Shown: positions 9,318 to 16,916, numbered from the stretch's first letter. The stretch is DNA of 64,000 nucleotides from Nostoc sp. UHCC 0702 (GCA_017164015.1 CP071065.1:62001-126000); one strand, 5' to 3'. Notes: generated by a model from the letters alone, not told the origin. A program made the numbers and translations.

Positions 9318-9348
9318 ATACGGTAGTTTGCCCAATTTATCGTAGTAT
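9318..9348 (+). promoter_or_regulatory. candidate shared operator upstream of ssuA
   Basis: ATACGGTA, 13 bases, ATCGTAGTAT; an imperfect dyad (ATACGGT with ATCGTAG). It ends 28 bases before the ssuA ATG. The same element with identical spacing lies at 21794-21824. It is probably the target of a sulfur-responsive regulator; the protein is unknown. Confidence 0.5.
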
Positions 9349-9376
9349 AGAATTTACTTATGTTGTAAATCTACTT

Positions 9377-10447
9377 ATGTTGACTAAGTATCTACCAGAT
9401 CGATTGATGAAGATTGTCAAGAACTTTCTTCAGAATTATCAGATATCTAGAATCTGGATATTTGCCTTATTCTTTACCTTGGGATTAGGCTTGAGTCTTG
9501 TGATCTCTGCATGTTCTCCTAGCACCACAAATAACTCGGCGGTAACGCAGACAGCAAACCAAGCTTCTACCAATCAAAGTGTTGTGGTTCGGATTGGCTA
9601 TCAAAAAGCAGCAACTATTCTCAACACCATGAGAACACAAAAAGATTTAGAGAAGGCTTTTGCAGCCAGTGGCGCTTCAGTGACATGGGCAGAATTTCCT
9701 TCTGGGCCGCCAATGTTAGAGGCAATGAACGCTGGGAGTATTGATTTTGGCTACACTGGGGAATCACCGCCAATCTTTGCCCAAGTTGCGGGTACTGCCT
9801 TGGTTTATGTTGCTTACGATCCTTGGAGTCCCAAAGCAGAGGCAATTCTCGTGCCCAAAAATTCATCCATTCAAAGCCTTGCAGACCTCAAAGGTAAACG
9901 AGTTGCTGTTGCGAAAGGTTCAAATACTAACTACCTATTGGTAAAAGCCTTAGAAAAGGCGGGAGTTAATTACAACGATATCAAACCAGCTTTTCTCCAA
10001 CCTCCTGATGCTCGTGCAGCTTTTGAGGGTAATAATGTTGATGCTTGGGCAATTTGGGACCCTTACTTAGCTGCTGCTGTTGCTGCGACAGGCGCACGCA
10101 CTCTGACTGATGCAACTGGGTTAGCACCCAATCGTGGTTATTATCTGGCTGCTAAATCTTTTGTGGAAAAGTATTCTGATGCCTTGAAAACAGTTCTTGA
10201 TGAAGTGAAAAAAAGAAGCACCTGGGCGCAAAATAATCCCACAGAAGTTGCTAAATTTCTCTCACCAGAATTGGGTATTGATGCTGGGATTCTGGAAGTT
10301 GCAGAAAAACGACGCGAGTATGGCGTACTACCGCTAACTGAGGAAGTGATTCGTGGACAACAACAGATTGCCGATACTTTCTACAAAATTAAGTTGGTAC
10401 CGAAATCTATCAATGTTAGTGAAATCGTTTGGAAAGGCAATAAATAG
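9377..10447 (+). CDS. ssuA: sulfonate ABC transporter substrate-binding lipoprotein SsuA
   Basis: A 356-residue periplasmic binding protein of the SsuA/TauA type. Residues 1-46 hold a long basic n-region, one hydrophobic helix and a lipobox ending Val-Ile-Ser-Ala-Cys, so it should be a lipoprotein; ATG 9407 is an alternative start that keeps the signal. The binding fold has Ile-Gly-Tyr-Gln-Lys near residue 66, Gly-Ser-Ile-Asp-Phe-Gly-Tyr-Thr-Gly-Glu-Ser-Pro-Pro near 120 and Asp-Ala-Trp-Ala-Ile-Trp-Asp-Pro-Tyr near 222, all usual for aliphatic sulfonate binders. It is divergent from ssuD. The matching permease (ssuC) and ATPase (ssuB) are not in the window. A MITE starts inside its stop codon. 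Confidence 0.9.
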   Translation: MLTKYLPDRLMKIVKNFLQNYQISRIWIFALFFTLGLGLSLVISACSPSTTNNSAVTQTANQASTNQSVVVRIGYQKAATILNTMRTQKDLEKAFAASGASVTWAEFPSGPPMLEAMNAGSIDFGYTGESPPIFAQVAGTALVYVAYDPWSPKAEAILVPKNSSIQSLADLKGKRVAVAKGSNTNYLLVKALEKAGVNYNDIKPAFLQPPDARAAFEGNNVDAWAIWDPYLAAAVAATGARTLTDATGLAPNRGYYLAAKSFVEKYSDALKTVLDEVKKRSTWAQNNPTEVAKFLSPELGIDAGILEVAEKRREYGVLPLTEEVIRGQQQIADTFYKIKLVPKSINVSEIVWKGNK

Positions 10448-10570
10448 GATTTACGCAGATTGTCATAAATTTTTAGTTGAGGCTGTCAAGAGTCAATAGT
10501 CCAAAAAAGCTTGATTTTTGACATGTTGACAATCCTAACCTTTATTGAGTGTGCCAATTGCGTAAGTCCT
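10446..10570. mobile_element. TTACGCA-ended MITE-like element, copy 1
   Basis: The 125-bp element starts AGGATTTACGCAG and ends TTGCGTAAGTCCT, imperfect terminal inverted repeats. Its interior (CATAAATTTTTAGTTGAGGC, then TGACAATCCTAACCTTTAT) is shared with copies at 38006 and 60947. It lies between ssuA and the AprA-like gene. Confidence 0.7.
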
Positions 10571-10616
10571 GTTAAAGAAAGTAGGCGAAGTTTGGATAAT
10601 TTCTGAATTTAGGGAT

Positions 10617-12332
10617 ATGAATATGAATGTCAATACGCAGTGGATCAAAACCGATGTGCTTGTCATTGGTGGCGGAACAGCAGGAACAATGGCTGGAATT
10701 AAAGCCAAACAAGCAAATCCAGATGCAGAGGTGCTGATTTTAGAAAAGGCTAACATCCGACGGAGTGGTGCGATCGCAATGGGTATGGATGGCGTGAATA
10801 CCGCAGTCATTCCCGGACATTCCACACCAGAACAATACGTCCGCGAAATCACCTTGGCTAACGATGGTATTCTCAACCAAAAAGCTGTATATCAAACAGG
10901 CAAATTAGGTTATGAAGTCATCCAAGAATTAGAAAGCTGGGGTGTGAAATTTCAAAAAGATACTCAAGGCAACTATGACTTAAAACAAGTGCATCGTGTG
11001 GGTAAATATGTCTTACCCATGCCAGAAGGTAAAGACCTGAAAACAATTCTTACCCGCCAAGTCAAACGCCACAAAGTCAAAGTTACAAATCGCGTCATGG
11101 CAACCCGTGTGTTGGTCAAAGCCGGACGTGCAATTGGTGCAGTGGGATTTGATGTTAGAAATGGCGATTATATTGTCATTCAAGCCAAAGCAGTCATCTT
11201 GTGTACAGGTGCTTGTGGCAGATTAGGATTACCTGCTTCTGGCTATCTCTACGGCACTTATGAAAATCCTACCAATGCCGGTGATGGCTATTCAATGGCT
11301 TATCATGCAGGCGCAGAACTCAGCAATATTGAATGCTTTCAAATTAATCCTTTAATCAAAGATTATAATGGCCCAGCCTGCGCTTATGTTGCCGGGCCTT
11401 TTGGCGCACATACTGCCAATGCCGAAGGAAATCGCTTCATTAGTTGTGACTATTGGAGTGGTCAAATGATGCTGGAAATTTGGAAAGAATTAAACTCTGG
11501 TAAAGGGCCAGTCCAGTTGAAAATGACCCATCTTGATGAAGACACAATTGCTGAAATTGAATCAATACTTTGGGCGAATGAACGACCAAGTAGAGAACGT
11601 TTTCATCAAGGCAGAAATGAAGATTACCGTACTCACGCCGTAGAGATGCACATTTCAGAAATTGGCTTATGTAGTGGTCATAGTGCCTCTGGTGTGTGGG
11701 TGAATGAAAATGCTCAAACAACTGTCGCAGGTTTATATGCAGCCGGAGACATGGCTAGTGTTCCCCATAACTATATGATTGGCGCATTTGTTTTCGGTCG
11801 CATAGCAGGAACTCATGCCATTGAATATATCCAAAATTTAGATTTTGTCGAACCAGAAGCAGCTTTTTTAGAAGCTGAAAAAACCAGAATTTATGCACCT
11901 TTAACTCGCCCCAATGGTATACCTCATACCCAGGTAGAATATAAACTCAGACGCTTAGTTAATGATTATCTGCAACCACCAAAATCAGGTAACAAAATAG
12001 ATATAGGTTTAAACCATTTTGTGCAATATCAACAAACATTAGATTTAATGGGCGCTCGTGACCCCCATGAATTGATGCGCTGTATAGAAGTTCATTTTAT
12101 TCTAGACTGTGCAGAAATGGCAGCCAGAGCATCATTATATCGCCAAGAGAGCCGTTGGGGTCTTTATCATTACCGCTTAGATTATCCAGAAAAGAATGAT
12201 GATGAGTGGTTTTGCCATGTCAATTTAAAGAAAGATGAATTGGGGCAAATGGTATTGTTTAAGCGTCCTGTAGATTCTTATTTTATCAAAGTAGATATAG
12301 CTCAAGAAGTCTACAATGTGGCAATTAAATAA
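10617..12332 (+). CDS. AprA-like FAD flavoprotein (fumarate reductase/APS reductase superfamily)
   Basis: A 571-residue flavoprotein of the SdhA/FrdA/AprA superfamily. It opens with a dinucleotide fold (Val-Leu-Val-Ile-Gly-Gly-Gly-Thr-Ala-Gly, residues 11-20), then Arg-Arg-Ser-Gly-Ala-Ile-Ala-Met-Gly near 46, similar to the Ser-Gly-Ala-Val-Ala-Gln-Gly of APS reductase alpha. Near residue 355 Gly-His-Ser-Ala-Ser-Gly-Val-Trp-Val parallels the Gly-Ser-His-Ser-Gly-Cys-Cys-Gly-Ile-Trp region of AprA, and Gly-Leu-Tyr-Ala-Ala-Gly-Asp is the second FAD contact. No signal peptide, so cytoplasmic. An AprB-like ferredoxin follows at 13431, after two GNAT genes. No sulfate adenylyltransferase or Qmo genes are present, so the substrate is open; a sulfur compound is suggested by the ssu neighbours. 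Succinate dehydrogenase is unlikely. Confidence 0.8.
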   Translation: MNMNVNTQWIKTDVLVIGGGTAGTMAGIKAKQANPDAEVLILEKANIRRSGAIAMGMDGVNTAVIPGHSTPEQYVREITLANDGILNQKAVYQTGKLGYEVIQELESWGVKFQKDTQGNYDLKQVHRVGKYVLPMPEGKDLKTILTRQVKRHKVKVTNRVMATRVLVKAGRAIGAVGFDVRNGDYIVIQAKAVILCTGACGRLGLPASGYLYGTYENPTNAGDGYSMAYHAGAELSNIECFQINPLIKDYNGPACAYVAGPFGAHTANAEGNRFISCDYWSGQMMLEIWKELNSGKGPVQLKMTHLDEDTIAEIESILWANERPSRERFHQGRNEDYRTHAVEMHISEIGLCSGHSASGVWVNENAQTTVAGLYAAGDMASVPHNYMIGAFVFGRIAGTHAIEYIQNLDFVEPEAAFLEAEKTRIYAPLTRPNGIPHTQVEYKLRRLVNDYLQPPKSGNKIDIGLNHFVQYQQTLDLMGARDPHELMRCIEVHFILDCAEMAARASLYRQESRWGLYHYRLDYPEKNDDEWFCHVNLKKDELGQMVLFKRPVDSYFIKVDIAQEVYNVAIK

Positions 12333-12426
12333 AATGCCCATCAAACATAGTATTTTTTGCTGTATACTACACAATACCAACCTTTGATCATTAAAGGCTG
12401 GTTAATAAATAATTTTAATTTCAACT

Positions 12427-12888
12427 ATGGATAATAAAATCCCTATTGATAGTCAATATAAAATTAGAAAGGCAGAGATTAAAGATGCAGAACGAATTGC
12501 TAGTCTTTCTGAACAACTGGGATATTCTGCAACAAACCAACAAATAGAGCTGCGATTTGCTAAAATTCAAAAGAATAATTCTCACATTGTGTATGTTGCA
12601 ACTTTAGCAAATGAATATGTGATTGGTTTGGGTCATGCTTATATTTGTGATTTAATGGTTATTCCAACTCAAGCGATTCTTTTGTGGTTAGTTGTAGATA
12701 AAGATTATCGTCGTAGTGGCATTGGACGTATTTTAATGCAGCAAATTGAACAGTGGGCTGATCAGGCTGGATGTGAAGGTGTTCTGTTACGTACTAATAT
12801 TAAACGTCAAGAGGCACATTTGTTTTATGAAAAAATTGGCTATACGAATATAAAACAGTCGCTGACTTTTTATAAACAATTAGCTTAA
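12427..12888 (+). CDS. GNAT family N-acetyltransferase
   Basis: A 153-residue acetyltransferase-like protein. Residues 94-110 carry Leu-Val-Val-Asp-Lys-Asp-Tyr-Arg-Arg-Ser-Gly-Ile-Gly-Arg, the Arg/Gln-x-x-Gly-x-Gly/Ala acetyl-CoA loop of GNAT enzymes, and residues 136-145 His-Leu-Phe-Tyr-Glu-Lys-Ile-Gly-Tyr are the usual C-terminal signature. It follows the AprA-like gene after 94 bp and precedes a second GNAT by 9 bp, so it is likely in the same operon. The substrate cannot be read from the sequence; a role in modifying an amine released from an organosulfur compound is possible but speculative. Confidence 0.88.
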   Translation: MDNKIPIDSQYKIRKAEIKDAERIASLSEQLGYSATNQQIELRFAKIQKNNSHIVYVATLANEYVIGLGHAYICDLMVIPTQAILLWLVVDKDYRRSGIGRILMQQIEQWADQAGCEGVLLRTNIKRQEAHLFYEKIGYTNIKQSLTFYKQLA

Positions 12889-12897
12889 TCAAAGTAT

Positions 12898-13407
12898 ATG
12901 CAGTTAATAGAAACATTTACTACTCCCCGTCTGCTTGCTGAACGTCTACAATTTCAACATTTGAATGAACTTTATCGTATGCATCAAGATTCACAAGTTA
13001 TGGCAAATTTAGGTGGTGTTCGTTCTGATGAAGAAACACGGCTTTTTATCCTAAATAACTTGAATCATTGGCAGCGTTATGGATTCGGATTATGGGTGTT
13101 TCGAGATAAAGTTAATCATCGGTTTGTTGGTCGTGCTGGTCTTCGGAATACTCATGTAGAAGGTAATGAAGAGGTAGAATTAGCTTATGCTCTGATGGCT
13201 AAATTTTGGAGTAAAGGCTTAGCAACAGAAATGGGTGAGAAGATTTTGAAAATTGGTTTTGAACTCTTGAATTTGCCGCAGGTTGTTTGTTTTACTCTCA
13301 CAACTAATCAAGCCTCACAAAGAGTTATGGAAAAGTTAGGATTTCAATACGAGCGTGAGATGAGCTACGCGGGTTTACCTCATTTGTTTTACCGCTTAAA
13401 AGTTTAA
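12898..13407 (+). CDS. GNAT family N-acetyltransferase, RimJ/RimL-like
   Basis: A 169-residue enzyme of the RimJ/RimL (Acetyltransf_3) group. It begins with the typical Thr-Pro-Arg-Leu-Leu-Ala-Glu-Arg-Leu, has Phe-Trp-Ser-Lys-Gly-Leu-Ala-Thr-Glu near residue 101 as acetyl-CoA loop and Asn-Gln-Ala-Ser-Gln-Arg-Val-Met-Glu-Lys-Leu-Gly-Phe near 142. Members acetylate protein N-termini or small amines. It is spaced 9 bp from the upstream GNAT and 23 bp from the ferredoxin gene, so all are probably co-transcribed. It does not closely resemble its GNAT neighbour, so this is not a recent tandem duplication. Substrate unknown. Confidence 0.88.
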   Translation: MQLIETFTTPRLLAERLQFQHLNELYRMHQDSQVMANLGGVRSDEETRLFILNNLNHWQRYGFGLWVFRDKVNHRFVGRAGLRNTHVEGNEEVELAYALMAKFWSKGLATEMGEKILKIGFELLNLPQVVCFTLTTNQASQRVMEKLGFQYEREMSYAGLPHLFYRLKV

Positions 13408-13430
13408 TGACAAAATAATGGAGTATTTTT

Positions 13431-13658
13431 ATGGCTTTAATCAATCAAAGAATAGATGTTCCTGTTATCGTTGATGAATCAAAATGTTTAGAAAAATGCA
13501 CAGCTTGCATCGAAGTTTGCCCCTTGGATGTGTTGGCTAAGAATCCAGAGACGGGAAAAGCGTATATGAAATATGATGAATGTTGGTTTTGTCTACCTTG
13601 TGAAAAGGAATGTCCCACCAATGCAATTACAGTACAAATTCCCTTTTTATTACGTTAA
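13431..13658 (+). CDS. AprB-like ferredoxin with two 4Fe-4S motifs
   Basis: A 75-residue ferredoxin. Cluster-binding patterns are Cys-x3-Cys-x2-Cys-x3-Cys-Pro (residues about 17-29) and Cys-x2-Cys-x2-Cys-x3-Cys-Pro (about 48-59, Glu-Cys-Trp-Phe-Cys-Leu-Pro-Cys). The Asp-Glu-Cys-Trp-x-Cys-x-x-Cys start of cluster II is close to APS reductase beta (Gln-Cys-Trp-Glu-Cys-Tyr-Ser-Cys), and the protein stops where AprB begins its long C-terminal tail. With the AprA-like gene upstream this makes a likely alpha-beta flavin/Fe-S enzyme. The spacing of three in the first motif is unusual and might alter cluster I. The electron donor or acceptor is unknown. Confidence 0.85.
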   Translation: MALINQRIDVPVIVDESKCLEKCTACIEVCPLDVLAKNPETGKAYMKYDECWFCLPCEKECPTNAITVQIPFLLR

Positions 13659-13700
13659 ATATTCTTTTGATGTGACTTTATATCTCTGTGGAAAAAATTA

Positions 13701-14663
13701 ATGAATAATGACATTAAGCATTGGTTAGAAATGCTGCGATCGCCTGATATAAATGACCGTCTAGTAGCCGTCAAAACTTTACAACATTTAGGCGATGAAG
13801 AAACAATCGATGCTTTAATTGTCGCTCTGCAAGATGAACACATTACTGTGCAAAAAATAGCGATTTATGCCCTTTGGGAAATTGCTGATCCTGTTGCAAT
13901 TCCTGCTTTAATTGAATGCCTCAGTTCAGCAGATACAGATATTCGTGCTGAAGCTGTATCAGCATTAAATGAACTAGTTACACAGGATGAATTGTTACTT
14001 TTACTAGAACAACTGCAAAGTCATGATATAAATGTACAACTAAATATTTTAGTGCTTTTACGGAAAATACATGATATTCAATCTTTACCGGATATTTTAC
14101 CATTTTTAGACTCAAAAAATCCTGAATTAAGAGAAGCAGCGGTTACTACACTGCGATATATCAATCAAATAGAAGAATGTCCCCAAGCTTTGAATTTAAT
14201 CTTTGACCAAGAAGCTGGTGTCCGTCGTGCTGCTGCTTTAACTTTAGGACATTTACAAGATACAGAAGTAATTACAATACTTTCTCAAGCACTTACAAAT
14301 GATAGTGACTGGCAAGTTCGTCGTAATGCAGCCAAATCTTTAGCTATTCATGAAAATTATCAAGCAATTTCAACATTAGCAATAGCTTTAGATGATGAAC
14401 ATTGGCAAGTACGGAAATCAGTAGCACAAGTTTTGCAAAAAATTCCAGATATTCAAGTCATGCCGAAATTAATTCAAGCATTAACAGATGAATATGCAGA
14501 TGTACGTAAAGAAGCAGTAATTGCACTTGGTAATTTAGCTCATCCTGATGTTGTAAATCCCCTGCAACAAGCCTTAGATGACCCCGATAAAGAAGTGTCT
14601 ATCCAAGCGCAACGAGCAATTCAGAAGATTCAAAAAGATAAAATAGTTTCAAGGGAGCAGTAA
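13701..14663 (+). CDS. HEAT-repeat protein
   Basis: The 320-residue product consists of about ten HEAT/PBS-lyase-like helical repeats of 30-32 residues, each with patterns such as Asp-x-x-Val-Arg-x-x-Ala-x-x-Ala-Leu. No transmembrane part or catalytic residues are seen. The repeats resemble phycobilin lyase subunits (CpcE/CpcF), but the neighbours are Fe-S and flavin proteins, not phycobiliproteins, so a scaffold or chaperone for the AprAB-like enzyme is a better guess. It starts 42 bp after the ferredoxin gene on the same strand. Function is inferred from context only. Confidence 0.8.
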   Translation: MNNDIKHWLEMLRSPDINDRLVAVKTLQHLGDEETIDALIVALQDEHITVQKIAIYALWEIADPVAIPALIECLSSADTDIRAEAVSALNELVTQDELLLLLEQLQSHDINVQLNILVLLRKIHDIQSLPDILPFLDSKNPELREAAVTTLRYINQIEECPQALNLIFDQEAGVRRAAALTLGHLQDTEVITILSQALTNDSDWQVRRNAAKSLAIHENYQAISTLAIALDDEHWQVRKSVAQVLQKIPDIQVMPKLIQALTDEYADVRKEAVIALGNLAHPDVVNPLQQALDDPDKEVSIQAQRAIQKIQKDKIVSREQ

Positions 14664-14682
14664 ATAACTGAGGGAAAGTACA

Positions 14683-14775
14683 ATGGTAAATCCATTTCCT
14701 GGAATCAACCCGTATTTAGAACAGCCTGAACTTTGGCATCAAGTTCACAATCCTTTAATTGTAGCGATCGCCTGA
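14683..14775 (+). pseudogene. N-terminal remnant of a DUF4058 gene
   Basis: An ATG at 14683 opens 30 codons whose product (Asn-Pro-Phe-Pro-Gly-Ile-Asn-Pro-Tyr-Leu-Glu, then Leu-Trp-His-Gln-Val-His-Asn) is the very conserved start of the DUF4058 family. A TGA follows Ile-Ala at 14773-14775, inside a HIP1-like GCGATCGCC. The rest of a normal DUF4058 protein (roughly 250 residues) is missing; only about 100 bp of unrecognisable DNA follow before a MITE. This is a decayed gene, probably truncated by deletion. Confidence 0.75.
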
Positions 14776-14880
14776 CGATAAAACCTGGGTAAGTGAAATT
14801 TTGGAGAGGAATTAAATCAGAGCGATCGCCGTTATTTATATAGAACAAGTGAAAACTAGCCATACAGACTTATATGTTAT

Positions 14881-15017
14881 TAGACCTCTTGCATAAATAT
14901 TTTTTTGTCTCACGCAAAGGCGAGGCAGCGCGTTGCGGGGGTTCCCCCCGTTGAAGCGACTGCCGTCGCAAAGGCGCAAAGAAAAGATCGCAAAGAACGA
15001 CTTTTGCAAGAGGTCTA
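14881..15017. mobile_element. 137-bp MITE with perfect 13-bp terminal inverted repeats
   Basis: It starts TAGACCTCTTGCA and ends TGCAAGAGGTCTA. The outer TA pairs could be the target duplication typical of IS630/Tc1-type elements. The interior contains GCGTTGCGGGGGTTCCCCC, also found at 23352. No coding capacity. Confidence 0.75.
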
Positions 15018-15049
15018 TTGGACTTATTATTCCAAAGCTGTATCTAAAA

Positions 15050-15322
15050 TTACAACCGCTGAAGTAACTCGTCATACTCATCATGTGTACCAATCCAAAA
15101 CCAGTAGATATGATTATCTGCTTCTAGCAGTCCCAAAACTCGATAATTAAGACTCACACGAGCAGAATAAATCGGTTGCCGTTGACTGACTCGTTTAAAT
15201 TGCAGACTATTATGGTAAGGATCTTCTCGCCAGAGTGCATAGGCTTTTGTAGCTTGTTCTTGCACAGACCTAGGGAGTAGACTAAGACGCTGCCGAAATG
15301 TGTTGGTGACGCTTGATTGCAT
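15050..15322 (-). CDS. RelE/ParE-type toxin
   Basis: A 90-residue basic protein with the RelE/ParE fold pattern: Phe-Arg-Gln-Arg-Leu near residue 9, a helical stretch to about 35, then Phe-Lys-Arg-Val near 42, Tyr-Ser-Ala-Arg-Val-Ser-Leu-Asn-Tyr-Arg-Val-Leu-Gly near 52-64 and Trp-Phe-Trp-Ile-Gly-Thr-His-Asp-Glu-Tyr-Asp at 74-84. The His-Asp-Glu-Tyr-Asp end is common in cyanobacterial members. It lies 7 bp after the small acidic gene at 15330, a type II toxin-antitoxin layout. Toxicity, probably through mRNA cleavage or gyrase inhibition, is inferred from the family. The stop is about 30 bp from a MITE. Confidence 0.75.
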   Translation of the reverse strand: MQSSVTNTFRQRLSLLPRSVQEQATKAYALWREDPYHNSLQFKRVSQRQPIYSARVSLNYRVLGLLEADNHIYWFWIGTHDEYDELLQRL

Positions 15323-15329
15323 TAATTAC

Positions 15330-15566
15330 TCAGTTTGGGAAGACTTCATCTAATGGAGTGGTGTCCCCATTAACTATGTCTTTGCGTACCATTTCAGCTA
15401 AACTATCCCACTGTTTATCCGTTGTTGAGTCAAAACGATTAGTCCAAGCCTGTTCATGTTTCAACTCAGCCATCAGACGAGTCGCGATCGCATCTTGCTG
15501 TTCTGGGGAAAGTTTTTCTATTTCTGCAAAAACCTGTTGAAGAAGTTCTGTCATAGCAAACATCAT
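15330..15566 (-). CDS. antitoxin partner of the RelE/ParE-type toxin
   Basis: A 78-residue acidic protein that precedes the toxin gene by 7 bp. Residues 16-35 (Leu-Ser-Pro-Glu-Gln-Gln-Asp-Ala-Ile-Ala-Thr-Arg-Leu-Met-Ala-Glu-Leu) form a helix frequently seen in cyanobacterial antitoxins of this class, and the C-terminus Thr-Pro-Leu-Asp-Glu-Val-Phe-Pro-Asn is also typical. ATG at 15554 is an equally good start. It should neutralise the toxin by binding and probably represses the operon; this follows from the family and context. Confidence 0.7.
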   Translation of the reverse strand: MMFAMTELLQQVFAEIEKLSPEQQDAIATRLMAELKHEQAWTNRFDSTTDKQWDSLAEMVRKDIVNGDTTPLDEVFPN

Positions 15567-15651
15567 TGTCAGTAGATAACCTTATTTTATCTGATGCCTG
15601 GATTGCTTATCTCCCCTTTACTACTTTGTCAACCCTTAAAACTTATTAATC

Positions 15652-16698
15652 ATGTCTAACCACGATTCCTCCTTTCAACACTCAGAAGTTAATGATCTGC
15701 GTCAGCAAGAAGTAGTCCAACTCCTCAAACAGGTTATTGAACCTACCTTAAAAAATGACATCGTTAGTTTGGGAATGGTGCGAAATCTCCGTATAGTGGA
15801 TCAGTATGTTTACTTGCGTTTATATATTGGTTCCCATCAACATCAATTAAAGGCAGAAATTCAATCTGTATTATCATCTTTATCTTGGTGTAAAAAAAAC
15901 TATATTCAAATTTGTACAATTCCTGGTGTGAGAACAACTTTAGCAGTTTCTAGTGGTAAAGGTGGCGTGGGTAAATCAACAACAGCCGTGAATATAGCCG
16001 CAGCTTTAAGATTACAAGGTGCAAAAATTGGGTTATTAGATGCTGATGTTTATGGCCCTAATGTTCCCCAAATGTTAGGTTTAGGACAAGCTGAAATTCA
16101 AGTGATTAATACTCCCACAGGTGATAAGTTTTTACCTCTAGAAGTTCAAGGAATAAAAATTATGTCAGTCGGTTTACTTGCAGAAGCAAATCGTCCTTTG
16201 GCATGGCGAGGCCCTGTGTTGCATAAAATTATCACGCAATTTTTGCAAGATGTAGAATGGGGCGAATTAGATTATTTATTAATAGATTTACCTCCCGGTA
16301 CAGGTGATGCTCAAATCACAATTATCCAAGAAAGCCCAATTTGTGGAGTAATTCTGGTAACAACTCCTCAGCAAGTAGCGATCGCAGATGTACGACGTAA
16401 TATCTATATGTTTCGCCAAGTGGGTGTGCCTGTGCTTGGCATCATTGAAAATATGAGTTATTTAATCTGCGGTGATTGTGGTTCCCGCACACCGATTTTT
16501 GGCAGTGGTGGCGGTGAACAACTGGCCGCAGAATTACAAGCGCCTCTGCTGGGACAAATTCCCATTGACCCCCGAATTTGTAACGGTGGTGATAGTGGAA
16601 ATCCCATTGCAATAGATCGCACTTCTTTTGCAGGTGAAGTTTTTACACAAATTGCTGCTGCACTAAATGCTACTTTTGCCTACACAGCTAATCTCTAA
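15652..16698 (+). CDS. mrp: Mrp/NBP35-type Fe-S cluster carrier ATPase
   Basis: A 348-residue protein with an N-terminal MIP18/DUF59-like domain (residues 15-90) and a ParA-like P-loop domain. The deviant Walker A Ser-Gly-Lys-Gly-Gly-Val-Gly-Lys-Ser-Thr-Thr sits near residues 102-112, the second motif Leu-Leu-Asp-Ala-Asp-Val-Tyr-Gly-Pro near 129, and Cys-Gly-Asp-Cys near 279, which bridges a 4Fe-4S cluster in Mrp/ApbC dimers. The family delivers Fe-S clusters to target proteins. Its position downstream of the AprAB-like genes fits maturation of that enzyme, although Mrp homologues are also general housekeeping proteins. The CxxC is intact. Cytoplasmic. Confidence 0.88.
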   Translation: MSNHDSSFQHSEVNDLRQQEVVQLLKQVIEPTLKNDIVSLGMVRNLRIVDQYVYLRLYIGSHQHQLKAEIQSVLSSLSWCKKNYIQICTIPGVRTTLAVSSGKGGVGKSTTAVNIAAALRLQGAKIGLLDADVYGPNVPQMLGLGQAEIQVINTPTGDKFLPLEVQGIKIMSVGLLAEANRPLAWRGPVLHKIITQFLQDVEWGELDYLLIDLPPGTGDAQITIIQESPICGVILVTTPQQVAIADVRRNIYMFRQVGVPVLGIIENMSYLICGDCGSRTPIFGSGGGEQLAAELQAPLLGQIPIDPRICNGGDSGNPIAIDRTSFAGEVFTQIAAALNATFAYTANL

Positions 16699-16802
16699 AA
16701 AACGGGTATAAGTTCATTACCAGCAGCAAGCCTAAAGGCAAACCTAAAACTATGGCAACTTGACCCTCTAATTCAATGTGAAACTGACCAACTCTGCGAT
16801 CG

Positions 16803-16885
16803 CCGGTGGGGACGACCTTCACTATCCACCGGACAAGGGGAAAGGGCAAAGGAAAAGAATCTTAAACTTTTCCCCTTTTCCCCTT
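16803..16885. terminator. stem-loops between convergent mrp and cmcJ-like genes
   Basis: CCGGTGG pairs with CCACCGG (16803-16832), and AAGGGGAAAGGG-type purines pair with CTTTTCCCCTTTTCCCC (16835-16885). The second hairpin is long but imperfect and its sequence is low-complexity. A bidirectional terminator is a guess. Confidence 0.35.
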
Positions 16886-16916
16886 ACCCGCCTATCAAAA
16901 TCTTTTTGACAGGCTA

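Noticed and set aside
10617..12332. Succinate dehydrogenase or L-aspartate oxidase
   Set aside because: Motifs Arg-Arg-Ser-Gly-Ala-Ile-Ala and Gly-His-Ser-Ala-Ser-Gly-Val-Trp, with the AprB-like ferredoxin, fit the APS-reductase-like branch better.
13701..14663. Phycocyanobilin lyase subunit (CpcE/CpcF) for the HEAT protein
   Set aside because: The repeats are alike, but no phycobiliprotein genes are near; the generic HEAT call is safer.
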